Shown here: in pieces, positions 37,701-45,900 of the stretch
Position numbering within the stretch: position 1 is the stretch's first letter
Layout: each line of letters starts with the position of its first letter
DNA from: an uncultured Bacteroidia bacterium
Lineage (GTDB): Bacteria > Bacteroidota > Bacteroidia > Bacteroidales > F082
DNA length: 54,786 bases
Assembly: GCA_902799345.1 (NCBI GenBank)
Contig: CADBZW010000014.1
Span: forward strand, 1-54,786
Direction: 5' to 3'
The notes under the pieces: generated by a model
What the model was told of the DNA's origin: nothing
What the model saw: the letters and a program-made list of their open reading frames with translations, nothing else
Database searches by the model: none
Position numbers and translations under genes: made by a program

Positions 37701-39320
37701 GTTGACAGCACCGGGTTCCAAGGTGAAGGGACCTGCGGACTGCATGAAACGACGGTCGTTAGGAGCATTTTGGCACTGCTCTTCCGACCAGTACTTACCG
37801 TCGGTGTTGTAGCCACCCGCAGGAGGCATGCCACCAGTACCCCAGTTCCACGGGTCGGAATCGCCTGGGAACATGAAATCACATTCGGGACCGACCACAT
37901 CGCTGCCAGTAAAGGCATTGCCGCCGTAACGCATCTTGGAACCGTTCTTCCAGATACCACGCAGGTAGTTGTAGTATTGAGGAGCCGTCTTCGGGTCACC
38001 ATTGTAGTCGTCACTGTTGTTGTGATACACAAAGCGGCGCATACCGAAACGTTCGTCGTCAACGATACCGTTGCCGAAGTTCACACCGTTGATGCTTTCG
38101 TCGACCATTTGTACAGAGTCGGTGGGCACCAGGATAGTGTCGTTTGTGGCGGGATCCACCACAGCATGGTATTCGGTGTACTTATACTTAGGATTGTCAA
38201 TTCCATCGGGGTCCATGTAAGGGCCTTGGAAGAAGTCGATACCAATCGCAGGAGGTTGGCTACCGTAGGCTTCGGGTTCACCGCTACCGTCGACGGCCTT
38301 ACCGTTGTAACCGTAGCCGAGACCACGACCGACATCGCAACCTACATAGTCGTCCCAGCCATAGCCGAGGTCAACGTCGGTCCAAGGTGAGAAGTAGGTA
38401 CCAGTCAAGGTATAAGTGGAACGGTTGATGATTTCGTAGGAGTAGAAGGTCATGTTGTTGATTTCGTCGTTGGTGGCGAAAGCAAAAGCTTGGGCACGCA
38501 CTTCGATACCGATAGCTTGACCGCCCGACTCAGTGTGGGAAGCACCTTTATCGTTGAAGATCCACCACAAGGTTTGGTCACCCTTCAGCACTTGGTCGGC
38601 AAGGATGGAGCCGTGCACCGTACCATTGACTTCTTCTTCCATGGTCGGGATCTTTTTGTGGCAGAGTTCGTTATCCAAGTCGTAGTAGGGATAGTCGCCG
38701 TCTTCAGCATTATACTCACCGTCACCATTGACATCATAGAAAGGAGCCAGGTAATGAGAGATACCTTCAGGGTCATCGTTACCGGGATGGGCAGGCCAGT
38801 TTTGGATGATGGTCGGGATGTTGTCTTTCTTACCCTGGGCGAAGTCGTTGAGGAACTCATCAACTTGAGCACGGGTAATCTTGAAGATCTTGTCCCATCT
38901 GGCGCAGGTGGCGTCGTCAATAGAGGCTCTGCCATCAACGGTCAGAGGACCGGTGTAATAGTCGTTACCGACCTGACGGAAACGCAAGGCGGCGCACTTC
39001 AGCTGGTCGTTGACGTCGACACCGGCAATCCACAAGGAACCGGCGTACAGGGAAGTGGCGGAACCACTGGCGGGGATGAAGTACTTGGAACCTGTACCAC
39101 CGGGAAGGTCCCACCACATATCACCACCAGAGTTGATACGTGTCCTAACATTGTTGATGTCCAACCATTCAAATGAAGACGATGGCGTACATCCGGCTGC
39201 GGTGACAGCACGCTGGCCTTTGCTGGCAGATTGCTCGTACTTGTACTTCTCAGCCTTTCCTGGAATCACAGCGCTTGTGATGAGCAGCGCCGTTAACAAA
39301 ATTCGAAATATATTCTTCAT
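34791..39320 (-). CDS. 1509-aa secreted protein with T9SS-like C-terminus, partner of TonB receptor and PorV-like protein
   Basis: Signal peptide is at residues 1-23 (ends PGKA). The mature start has 'SSFEWLDINNVRTRINSGGDMWWDL'. Near 210-235 there is a Ca-loop-like stretch (DVNGDGEYNAEDGDYP). The long middle is Tyr/Asp/Gly-rich, with repeated 'YNGDP', 'DPDPSPENPD' and similar segments. The end (about 1415-1509) looks like a sorting domain ('VVPNPYYAYDSYEG', 'VSIYTLSGTKVRQF', 'VASGFYLIHIKD') but continues past the usual end as GERVIKFFGAMRMVDLNTF. That tail differs from every other cargo protein here. I do not recognise a catalytic domain. It lies between the TonB receptor and PorV-like genes and is probably a surface-exposed component of their complex. 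Confidence 0.82.
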   Translation of the reverse strand: MKNIFRILLTALLITSAVIPGKAEKYKYEQSASKGQRAVTAAGCTPSSSFEWLDINNVRTRINSGGDMWWDLPGGTGSKYFIPASGSATSLYAGSLWIAGVDVNDQLKCAALRFRQVGNDYYTGPLTVDGRASIDDATCARWDKIFKITRAQVDEFLNDFAQGKKDNIPTIIQNWPAHPGNDDPEGISHYLAPFYDVNGDGEYNAEDGDYPYYDLDNELCHKKIPTMEEEVNGTVHGSILADQVLKGDQTLWWIFNDKGASHTESGGQAIGIEVRAQAFAFATNDEINNMTFYSYEIINRSTYTLTGTYFSPWTDVDLGYGWDDYVGCDVGRGLGYGYNGKAVDGSGEPEAYGSQPPAIGIDFFQGPYMDPDGIDNPKYKYTEYHAVVDPATNDTILVPTDSVQMVDESINGVNFGNGIVDDERFGMRRFVYHNNSDDYNGDPKTAPQYYNYLRGIWKNGSKMRYGGNAFTGSDVVGPECDFMFPGDSDPWNWGTGGMPPAGGYNTDGKYWSEEQCQNAPNDRRFMQSAGPFTLEPGAVNYITFGVPWARATSGGAWASVELLRVVDDKCQALFDNCFKVIDGPNAPDLTIRELDQQLIVYLSNTPISNNYKEGYNELDPEIPTSYFESIDTYDTINCTLHNGHDTTILIVNGHDNIEHPYDRYYRFEGYKVYQLANEEVGADELNNTDKARLVFQCDVRNGVTRLMNYEYDESLQANVPKLKVDGGDAGITHSFVITEDKFATGDNPNLVNHKTYYYMAVAYSYNNYLPYSQEDIAGLQGQKKPYLEGRKNIQCYSAIPHKTVNGTVLRATYGDSPAVTRLVGVGNGGNELELSDETVNSILFDENGNVKMANDTTCRFGNPNYPIAYHPEYKAGFGPINVKIVDPLNVKSHRYELWFGEMVEKYTHNVTGNAELKGDSAARMVSHWYLHDLDEPTDTIKSDTTTIYQNEQMFIDRGISITIAQPYDIGRVWVGKYFDASPSDPDPSPENPDNWHDYYDVIAPNNGVITSSIEFDDPSQVWLDGIRDVDVSDSYLNWIRSGSYASIDNPEYNDYECRAETGKTTKPWDPTENFEKIANRTWAPALLTSIWKNNAAEDPGPLYSATSRTTSAFAQTASVDIVFTSDTSKWSRCPVIEMSGDKNLAEGGAERFFMRKHASIDPAGKTCEDYPASDPRHTPNTSDPKNPAYIAEDGMGWFPGYVIDVETGARLNVAYGEDSYLGDMGGRDMKFNPAKLKQATVEQLYGESSQLYDEAIYRGANSEPVFGGKHFVYVWRMDSIQLIASSPYHNVKNFGYDGGQLLYNTYKFADGLTNIGTARNILTNLYKLVEWIGMPMGIEGVQWLPNGNDCRIRIRIAKPYAPGYGHALQTPNEDLMINDLNPKYQFTIEGWDPLVNDEAKTESDLNLITVVPNPYYAYDSYEGNALTNRVKICNLPTKCVVSIYTLSGTKVRQFRKDNDSPNIDWDLTNFANTPVASGFYLIHIKDLTSGGERVIKFFGAMRMVDLNTF

Positions 39321-39357
39321 AATACTTGTAATTTATCGTTATGAATTGTCTCGCATA

Positions 39358-42300
39358 TTAGAAATTGATACTCAAACCGAGTCTGATGTGACGAGGCATC
39401 GAATAGTTGTAGGGGGAGTTAACGTACAGTTCATACATTTGAATGTAGGACTGAGGATCAACTTGGCTGCTGATTTCACGCTGCCATTCAGGAGCTGTAA
39501 GATAACCATCGTCGTTGGCGTTACCCGTAGCGGCATACACACCGACAATGTTCTTCGAGTTGAGCAGGTTCAGCACTTGGAGATAGACGTTCACAAAAGC
39601 TTCACGGCCCTTCGATTCACCTTCCTTATTCTTGCCGAGGCTGAACTTGAAGTCCTTGTCGACACGGAGGTCGAAACGGAACGAAGCAGGGATACGTGAA
39701 CCATTGTAGGTACCTTGAAGCAGGCTGTTACCACCGGAGATGGGGGAGCTAACCGTACGTGAGGCAGTGAAAGGAGTACCGGAACCACCGTTGACCGACA
39801 AGTTGATACCCGTGTTGGAGAGCACCTGGATGTCAGGTTTGCCGTTCTTGCGATGGATCACAGGACCGTCGTAGTTCTTGCCGTCGGCAAAACGATAGTC
39901 GAATGACAGGTTGAAGCTGTGACGGCGGTCTTCACTGGTCGGGAACACCGATCTCAGGTTAGGCACACCAGCAGCGATCAAGGCAGCAGCCGTGGTGGTC
40001 GAAGAACCGGTCATGTCGGCAAACTGCAGGGTGTAGCTGGCACGGATACGGGCGTTCTTCGTACGACGCATATCGTAGCTGGCGGTCAAACCCTTGACAG
40101 TACCGAAGTCTAGGTTGCTGTATGAGTTGTAAGCCTTCGGGTAAGCACCGTTGAAACGGTACATCTGAATCTGGTTACGGATTTCACGATAGTAGGCCGT
40201 GATGGTAATCGACGAAGTGTTGGTCACCTTCTGTTGGAAACCGAGTTCGTAGTCGATAGTCTGTTGCGGTCTCAGGTTGGGGTTGGCGATGGTTCCCGAA
40301 ATGTCGTTGAAGTTGTAGTAGTACAGCGGGCTGCAGTAGAAAGCACTGGTAGGACGCTGCGTCAACACATCGTAGTGGGCGAAGAACAAGGCTTCGTCGG
40401 AAATCGGGAAGGAGAAGGAGATACGAGGCATGACGCTCCATGCGGGCTTGTAGTCAACGAACGACTCCTTTTCAACTCTCTGCTGGGTAGGTTTCTTAAC
40501 CCAAGGCGAAACGCCAGTACCCATGTCGAGGACATCAGGGTTGCTGATTTCAGCACCAACGGCGTTGTACCAAGTGTTGCCGTTACGATAACCGATGATC
40601 TCGGTAATCTCAGCGAGCTTGTTCACATAGGGGACAAAGTTGTCGCCGATGTTATCCGGGATGTCAATATCGCTGACGGTACCTTGGAAATGGTAGGTCT
40701 CATAGTCAAGTTTGTTGGCAGCGATTGCGTTTTTGATATCACCAACATTATAGAAGTCATAAAGCACATACGGGTCTTTCAACACATCTTGGTTGGCGTC
40801 GAAGCGGTCGACACGAACACCGATATTGAAGATCAGGTCTTTGAATGCGAACTTGTCTTGCAAATAACCAGCCATATAAATGGGTTGCTGGGCAGCAATC
40901 GGGCGGGTCTTGGTCTTGATGCCATCTACCTCTTCTTCATATTCGAAGAATTGCTGAAGTGAGGGGCGCTCGGTGAAGCCATACTTGCGGTCGCCATCGT
41001 AGGTGTAACCATAGTAGTACACATAGAAGCTACCGTCTCTGGTAAGTTCGTCGGCACTAAACATGCTGAGGTCGAGGCCACCGTCAACTTTTCCGTCAGT
41101 GTGCAGCACGCCATTCTCATCATAATATGAAATGGAGTTGTCATCGAAATCATAGGTGTCGATGAGGATGAATTCCTTGCCGTCGACGGGGAGGTGCATA
41201 GCCTTACGCAGACGAGCATCAAAGACATATTGTGAAGTGGCGTCATACAATCTGTGGTATCTCACGGTATCGACGAAGCCATCGTAGCTGGTGGCATACG
41301 GATGGGCCAAGTCAAGTTCTCTGATGTGGAAGTTGGTCATGTCACGCATCAGCGTCCAATAGTTGGAGCTGTATGACATGGATGAGTTGTTCTGCATCTC
41401 GAACTGGAAGCCCAACTTGATGTCGTGCGAGTTATCACCTCTACCCAAGGTCATTGAACCGTTGACGTTCACTGACACTTGGTCATTCTTTGAGAAGCCA
41501 TAGCTGGTTTGGATGGTTCCGGGGACAGCATACATGCCATAAACACGGCCGGGCGAAACGCCGTTGATCAGACCTTGTCTGAAGATGATGCTGTTCATGT
41601 TGTCGTAGTTGCCTGCGGCTCCGAAGGGTTCGTACAGGGCATAGAAGTTATCGACATATTGTGACAGCAAGGGGTTGAAGTCAGCCTTTTGTCTTTCGAA
41701 GTGGATGAGGGTATCGTAGTCCCAAGTATTCAAAGCCCAAACGTTGGTGAGGTTTTGCAAGTTGGTGGTGTCGCCATCGACGGCCACGCCAGCAACATTG
41801 GCGAGTCCATAGGTCGGGGTCTTATAGGTGGTGAACTTACCCAAGTTGCCATAGGCAAAGATGTTGTTCCACAAGTTGGCATCGCCCGATTCGCTTTGGT
41901 AGCGCGAATAGTCGGCTTGGATGCTGTAGTACACATTGGAGACCAACGAAGTGCTTTCGGGGTCGGAGGGGAAACGCTGAGTGAAGCGGATATAACCACG
42001 ATAGGTGCCCGACTTGCCGAGATAGTTCTTGTCGGTATTGAAGTAATACTGACCGCGGTCGGCTGCATAGTGGCCTGACGACTGCACCAACGAACCACCG
42101 AGGGTCAAGTTGGTGGTCGGGCCAGTACGGACGTCGATCTTAGCCGTCACGCTCAGGCTTTGGTTGGTGGTGTTGTTGAGGAAGCGGGTGTGGAACAGGT
42201 TGTCATCCTTACGGGTGAATGCTGCGGTTTGATAGGTGCCACCGCCGGTGCCTGCGAGGGTCAGAGGAGTCGTAGAGATCTCATTCATCCAATCTTCATT

Positions 42301-43173
42301 GGCACGCCAGTAACCGACAGCTGAGGTGCTGCCATACTTGTTGCGGTTGTAGTCGAAGGCGAGGAAGAAGCCGAGGAGTGATTCCTTGTCGTTCTTCTTG
42401 CTCTTGATGAGCGGTCCTTGCAGGCTACCGCCCAAGCGGCCGTGGCCATAGCCATCCACCGAATACTCGGCTTCGAGGCCGCCACCCCAAGTACGGCTGG
42501 GGCCTTTGGTGGTCATGTTGATGATACCGCCCATGGCGTCACCATACTGGGCGGGGGTACCACCCAAGATAACGTCGACCTGGTCGATAGCACCTTGAGG
42601 CACGCTGGAGCTACCAATGACTTTCACACCGTCGATGTAATAGACGGCGCCTTCACGAGAACCACGGATGGAACCGACCTCACCGTCGCTGGAGAACACG
42701 CCACCGACGCTGGCGGCAACGCCTTCTGCCGAACGCACCGGCAACTTGGCGATTTCCTCGGAGGTGATGGAGGCACCCTGCGTTGTGTTATCCTTCGAAA
42801 TCAAAGGGATTTCGTAGTCGACGACAGTGACTTCATTCAAGTTAATGGCGCCACTGACCATCTTGATGTTGTAGAAGGTGATCTTGTTGGCAGGAATGAC
42901 CAGTCCGCGCAACACGAACGGATTCAAGCCAATGCAGCTCGCCTTCAAGTCATACGTTCCCGGAGGGATCGGGTTGATGTCGTAGTTACCGTCAAAGTCA
43001 GAGGAGGCACCTCCCACCTGCGTTCCGCCCTTTTCAACAATGACGTTCGCAAATGGTACAGGTTCACCACTGTCATCGGTAATCTTGCCTTTGAGTCTTC
43101 CTTGCGACTGTGCCATGGTCATCGCGCAGGTGGCCAAGACAACAGCAAGGGTCATTAGTAAATTTTTAAACAT
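39358..43173 (-). CDS. TonB-dependent receptor with carboxypeptidase-regulatory-like N-terminal domain
   Basis: The protein is 1271 aa with a signal peptide to about 21 (TMAQ). A CarboxypepD_reg-like domain follows at about 25-105 ('GRLKGKITDDSGEPVPFANVIV'), then a possible TonB-box-like 'NEVTVVDYEIP' near 125. The plug domain at about 140-230 has 'SIRGSREGAVYYIDGVKV' and 'IDQVDVILGGTPAQYGDAMGG'. A large 22-strand-type barrel ends 'HIRLGLSINF'. No SusD/RagB partner gene is adjacent, so this is not a standard SusCD glycan system. Instead it heads an operon with the 1509-aa exoprotein and a PorV-like barrel. The -7 box TACTTTTG lies at 43235-43242, with a roughly 60-nt leader. Confidence 0.92.
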   Translation of the reverse strand: MFKNLLMTLAVVLATCAMTMAQSQGRLKGKITDDSGEPVPFANVIVEKGGTQVGGASSDFDGNYDINPIPPGTYDLKASCIGLNPFVLRGLVIPANKITFYNIKMVSGAINLNEVTVVDYEIPLISKDNTTQGASITSEEIAKLPVRSAEGVAASVGGVFSSDGEVGSIRGSREGAVYYIDGVKVIGSSSVPQGAIDQVDVILGGTPAQYGDAMGGIINMTTKGPSRTWGGGLEAEYSVDGYGHGRLGGSLQGPLIKSKKNDKESLLGFFLAFDYNRNKYGSTSAVGYWRANEDWMNEISTTPLTLAGTGGGTYQTAAFTRKDDNLFHTRFLNNTTNQSLSVTAKIDVRTGPTTNLTLGGSLVQSSGHYAADRGQYYFNTDKNYLGKSGTYRGYIRFTQRFPSDPESTSLVSNVYYSIQADYSRYQSESGDANLWNNIFAYGNLGKFTTYKTPTYGLANVAGVAVDGDTTNLQNLTNVWALNTWDYDTLIHFERQKADFNPLLSQYVDNFYALYEPFGAAGNYDNMNSIIFRQGLINGVSPGRVYGMYAVPGTIQTSYGFSKNDQVSVNVNGSMTLGRGDNSHDIKLGFQFEMQNNSSMSYSSNYWTLMRDMTNFHIRELDLAHPYATSYDGFVDTVRYHRLYDATSQYVFDARLRKAMHLPVDGKEFILIDTYDFDDNSISYYDENGVLHTDGKVDGGLDLSMFSADELTRDGSFYVYYYGYTYDGDRKYGFTERPSLQQFFEYEEEVDGIKTKTRPIAAQQPIYMAGYLQDKFAFKDLIFNIGVRVDRFDANQDVLKDPYVLYDFYNVGDIKNAIAANKLDYETYHFQGTVSDIDIPDNIGDNFVPYVNKLAEITEIIGYRNGNTWYNAVGAEISNPDVLDMGTGVSPWVKKPTQQRVEKESFVDYKPAWSVMPRISFSFPISDEALFFAHYDVLTQRPTSAFYCSPLYYYNFNDISGTIANPNLRPQQTIDYELGFQQKVTNTSSITITAYYREIRNQIQMYRFNGAYPKAYNSYSNLDFGTVKGLTASYDMRRTKNARIRASYTLQFADMTGSSTTTAAALIAAGVPNLRSVFPTSEDRRHSFNLSFDYRFADGKNYDGPVIHRKNGKPDIQVLSNTGINLSVNGGSGTPFTASRTVSSPISGGNSLLQGTYNGSRIPASFRFDLRVDKDFKFSLGKNKEGESKGREAFVNVYLQVLNLLNSKNIVGVYAATGNANDDGYLTAPEWQREISSQVDPQSYIQMYELYVNSPYNYSMPRHIRLGLSINF

Positions 43174-43234
43174 ACCTTGTAATTTTATGTAATACTACTT
43201 TATTTAGTGCTTATAATAGGGCATTAAAAGTCGT

Positions 43235-43242
43235 CAAAAGTA
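43235..43242 (-). promoter_or_regulatory. -7 box TACTTTTG for the TonB receptor operon
   Basis: It matches TAnnTTTG and lies about 61 bp before the ATG at 43173. The rest of the 245-bp gap (43174-43418) is AT-rich, and I see no other structure in it. Confidence 0.5.
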
Positions 43243-43418
43243 CAACCTTATTTGAAAGTACGCAAGAAAAAAGCGTTTTTTAAGTGATTTTTTTCTTCCC
43301 TAAAGTGGGAAAAATTGCCTATAATACTGAAATATAAAGATTTATGAAAACGAGAAATTTTTGATATTTTTTTCGTCTTCATGCCCAGCACACCTTATTA
43401 ATATAATAGGTCGCTGGG

Positions 43419-43679
43419 CTAGAAGTAGGGATTGGAACGTTGTCGGCGACGCAAGCGTTCGGCCCTTTGCTTGTCTTTTTTCATCATGCGTTTTGTCTTT
43501 TTGGCCTGCCGCTTATAGTGCGACGACTGGGCTTTGCTGTACTGTTTTTTCGCTTGCTTCTCCTGCCTTTCCATGCGGCGCTCTGCTCTTCGCATAGCCA
43601 CTTCCGCATTAGGAGCACATGAGCAAAATAATAACGCAACGACAAGCAAACCGATAATGAAGTTGAACTTGTTTTTCAT
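43419..43679 (-). CDS. Small, very basic lipoprotein
   Basis: The protein is 86 aa. The signal peptide ends in a lipobox (LLFCSC, Cys20). The mature part is a single Arg/Lys-rich helix-forming segment ('AMRRAERRMERQEKQAKKQY', 'RQAKKTKRMMKKDKQRAER') ending NPYF. Proteins of this type are frequent in Bacteroidales. A nucleic-acid, lipopolysaccharide or peptidoglycan contact is conceivable but not shown. The -7 box TATATTTG is at 43704-43711. Confidence 0.75.
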   Translation of the reverse strand: MKNKFNFIIGLLVVALLFCSCAPNAEVAMRRAERRMERQEKQAKKQYSKAQSSHYKRQAKKTKRMMKKDKQRAERLRRRQRSNPYF

Positions 43680-43703
43680 CGTTTCGAGTTAATGAATTTG
43701 TGG

Positions 43704-43711
43704 CAAATATA
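43704..43711 (-). promoter_or_regulatory. -7 box TATATTTG for the small basic lipoprotein
   Basis: The minus strand matches TAnnTTTG, about 25 bp before the ATG at 43679. Confidence 0.55.
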
Positions 43712-43766
43712 ATAATTTTCCTGGAAAAAGATACTTTTTTGCAAAAAAAATCGTTTTTTTGCCGTC

Positions 43767-44258
43767 ATGAAAACGAAAATCCTACACCTATTAATATTAA
43801 TAGCGGTCCTCCCCTTCCTGCACGGCTGCGAGAAGTATCCCGAAAACCCATACAGGCCGCTATTGCCATACCCTATCACGATCAACATCTATGACAACCA
43901 ATACTTCAATCTGAGACTCATCAGCGGCTGGGAATACCTCACCCCTCCCTTGGAAAGCACCAGCCGCGGCATCCTCGTCTACCGTAATAGCGACAACGAG
44001 TTTTTCGCCTACGACCGCATGCCACCCAACGAGCCTAACGCCTGCACCGATAGCCAAGGCAACACCACACGCTTGGTGGTGGACTTCCCTTTTGTCGTCG
44101 ACCACTGCAACAATGCGTATTATAACATCCTGAACGGACAAATCATCATCGACGAGCCCGACATGATTCCAGATTTCCCGACCGACGGCACCACGGTTTT
44201 CCCGCTCATCCAATACCACACCCAGTTTGATGGCTACAAATTGACCATCACCAACTAA
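43767..44258 (+). CDS. Lipoprotein resembling a Rieske-fold domain without cluster ligands
   Basis: The protein is 163 aa. The lipobox is VLPFLHGC (Cys21). The mature part has the strand pattern of small Bacteroidota Rieske-type lipoproteins: 'YFNLRLISGWEYL', 'SRGILVYRNSDNEFFAYDRMPPNEPNAC', 'VVDFPFVVDHCNNAYYNILNGQII', 'FPLIQYHTQFDGYKLTITN'. The two C-x-H / C-x-x-H ligand pairs needed for a 2Fe-2S cluster are absent; only single Cys residues remain. The fold assignment is inference. It converges on the DAHP synthase gene with a 4-bp overlap of stop regions. Confidence 0.65.
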   Translation: MKTKILHLLILIAVLPFLHGCEKYPENPYRPLLPYPITINIYDNQYFNLRLISGWEYLTPPLESTSRGILVYRNSDNEFFAYDRMPPNEPNACTDSQGNTTRLVVDFPFVVDHCNNAYYNILNGQIIIDEPDMIPDFPTDGTTVFPLIQYHTQFDGYKLTITN

Positions 44259-45331
44259 TGGGTGTCACCATCCGTCTCCATGATACGGCTCTGCCGCTCG
44301 ATGGATTCCTGGTGGATGGCTTCGAAAATCTCGGTTATCATCTCTTCCGACAAACCCAAATCGGCTCCGGTGGCCACATGGTCGGCAAGGATTTTCTTCC
44401 AGCGGTCCATCTGCACCACGGTGACGTTGTTTTGCTTCTTGTATTCGCCAATCTGCGCGCTGACGTTCATGCGGCGGGCCAGCAACTGCAGCAACTCGGC
44501 GTCGATGTCGTCGATCTCGCTGCGTAGGCCGGCGAGGTCGCGCTCCACGATGCCCGACTGCTTGGAGCGGAAGGTCAAGTTGGACAGCAAGGTCTTCAAC
44601 TCCTCGGGCGTGATTTGCTGCTTGGCATCGGTCAGCGCCTCGGCAGGATTAATGTGGCATTCTATCATCAAGCCGTCGGTGGCCAGGTCGAGGGCCTTCT
44701 GCGCTGTGGCTTGCAGCAGCTCGCGGTTGCCACAGATGTGGCTGATGTCCGTGATGATGGGGACATTCAAACGTTGCGTCAGCTCGATAGGGATCTCCCA
44801 CATGGGCGCGTTGCGGTAGGGCGACTCCTTATAATACGAAAAGCCGCGATGGATGGCAGCCAGCTTCGTCAAGCCCGCCTTCAGAAAACGCTCGAAGGCA
44901 CCTATCCACAGCTGCAGGTCGGGTGCGACAGGGTTTTTGATGAACACGGGGACGTCGGTGCCGTGCAAGGCATCAGCCAACTGCTGCACCGAGAAGGGAT
45001 TGACGACCGTGCGGGCGCCGATCCACAAGGCATCCACTTCATATTTCAACGCCAACTCCACATGCTCGGGCGTGGCCACCTCGGTGATGGTAGGCAGGCC
45101 CGTGGCCTGCTTCGCCTCGCGGAGCCAGACGAGTCCTTGCTCTCCCCTGCCCTCGAAGGCGTCGGGGCGGGTACGGGGCTTCCAGATGCCGCCACGCAGC
45201 ATCTTCACCTGCGGGATTTGTGCCAAGGCTTGTGCCGTGGACATAATCTGATCTTCAGATTCTACGCTGCAGGGACCGGCGATAAAAAAAGAAGAAACGG
45301 GGGGACAAAACCATGAAGCAGAAAAAGACAT
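44255..45331 (-). CDS. Bifunctional DAHP synthase / chorismate mutase (type II)
   Basis: The protein is 358 aa from the ATG at 45331. The DAHP synthase part (about 10-255) shows FFIAGPCSVES, 'MLRGGIWKPRTRPDAFEGRG', 'TEVATPEHVELAL', 'DALWIGARTVVNPF', 'PVFIKNPVAPDL', 'AAIHRGFS', 'PIITDISHICGNRE' and 'DGLMIECHINPAEALTDAKQQI'. The chorismate mutase domain (about 270-345) shows 'LAGLRSEIDDIDAELLQLLARRM' and 'SEEMITEIFEAIHQESIERQ'. It catalyses the first step of aromatic amino acid synthesis and the chorismate-to-prephenate step. Its ATG follows the stop of the toxin gene by one base (TGA-A-ATG), so translation or transcription may be coupled to the toxin-antitoxin pair. No other aromatic pathway genes are nearby. 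Confidence 0.93.
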   Translation of the reverse strand: MSFSASWFCPPVSSFFIAGPCSVESEDQIMSTAQALAQIPQVKMLRGGIWKPRTRPDAFEGRGEQGLVWLREAKQATGLPTITEVATPEHVELALKYEVDALWIGARTVVNPFSVQQLADALHGTDVPVFIKNPVAPDLQLWIGAFERFLKAGLTKLAAIHRGFSYYKESPYRNAPMWEIPIELTQRLNVPIITDISHICGNRELLQATAQKALDLATDGLMIECHINPAEALTDAKQQITPEELKTLLSNLTFRSKQSGIVERDLAGLRSEIDDIDAELLQLLARRMNVSAQIGEYKKQNNVTVVQMDRWKKILADHVATGADLGLSEEMITEIFEAIHQESIERQSRIMETDGDTH

Positions 45332-45332
45332 T

Positions 45333-45638
45333 TCAATAAACAGATTTAGATGAAACAAATCTATCTACCAGCACATAACCATCTGATATATGATAGATTA
45401 CGCACCATTTCCTATTCATAATGAGCATTCGTCTACCTTCAGGATGAATCCTCTTTATCATTCTTTTTCTACTAATCGGAAAACAATCAGCACAATAGCT
45501 CAAACGTTTGACTTGCTCGATTATTCTTTCTTTGTATTTTAGCCCTGATTCCAAACGATATATTGAGGCAATGTATGCGACAACATTATCCAAATCATTC
45601 AAAGCAGCAAGGCTAACAATCAATTTATAGCTTCGCAT
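45333..45638 (-). CDS. RelE/ParE superfamily toxin
   Basis: The protein is 101 aa with the family layout: an N-terminal strand and helix ('YKLIVSLAALNDLDNVVAYIA'), a second helix ('KYKERIIEQVKRLSYC'), then the beta sheet 'RRMLIMNRKWCVIYHI' and 'YVLVDRFVSSKSVY'. ParE acts on DNA gyrase and RelE cuts mRNA on the ribosome; which one applies here cannot be told. It overlaps the end of the antitoxin gene by 14 bp and ends one base before the DAHP synthase start. The pair is clearly more AT-rich than its neighbours and uses codons such as ATA and AGA, which suggests recent acquisition. Confidence 0.82.
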   Translation of the reverse strand: MRSYKLIVSLAALNDLDNVVAYIASIYRLESGLKYKERIIEQVKRLSYCADCFPISRKRMIKRIHPEGRRMLIMNRKWCVIYHISDGYVLVDRFVSSKSVY

Positions 45639-45792
45639 ACTGCTCCCTTAATTTCCTATCAAAAACCTCAACGAAAGTATCAAAAGACACATATCCTTCT
45701 GGAATAAAATCAATTACATTGTCCTTTTTTATTACTTTCTTGGCTTCATACGGCATTTGTGCCGGTTTTTGGGAAATCACTTGTGCTTTCAT
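45625..45792 (-). CDS. Antitoxin of the RelE/ParE pair
   Basis: The protein is 55 aa from the ATG at 45792; a longer frame would start upstream of the likely promoter. The sequence 'MKAQVISQKPAQMPYEAKK' followed by a C-terminal helix 'SFDTFVEVFDRKLREQYAKL' fits short antitoxins that wrap their toxin with the C-terminus. No complete DNA-binding domain is evident. It lies upstream of and overlaps the toxin gene, the normal order. The -7 box TATATTTG is at 45812-45819. Confidence 0.75.
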   Translation of the reverse strand: MKAQVISQKPAQMPYEAKKVIKKDNVIDFIPEGYVSFDTFVEVFDRKLREQYAKL

Positions 45793-45811
45793 GATTGTTT
45801 CATTTGACCTG

Positions 45812-45819
45812 CAAATATA
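45812..45819 (-). promoter_or_regulatory. -7 box TATATTTG for the toxin-antitoxin operon
   Basis: The minus strand matches TAnnTTTG, about 20 bp before the antitoxin ATG. It is divergent from the asnS promoter and could also drive the DAHP synthase gene behind the pair. Confidence 0.55.
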
Positions 45820-45852
45820 CAATTTTTCGATTAATGATTGCGTTTTTTTTCG

Positions 45853-45860
45853 TTACTTTG
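45853..45860 (+). promoter_or_regulatory. -7-like box TTACTTTG for asnS
   Basis: TTACTTTGC is close to the -7 consensus and lies about 40 bp before the GTG start of asnS, following a T-rich tract. Confidence 0.5.
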
Positions 45861-45900
45861 CACATTATTTATATTAGGCAACAAATAAAACCATCATACC

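Noticed and set aside
39358-43173. SusC-type glycan importer with a polysaccharide utilisation locus
   Set aside because: No SusD, glycoside hydrolase or hybrid sensor is adjacent. The partners are a large exoprotein and a PorV-like barrel.
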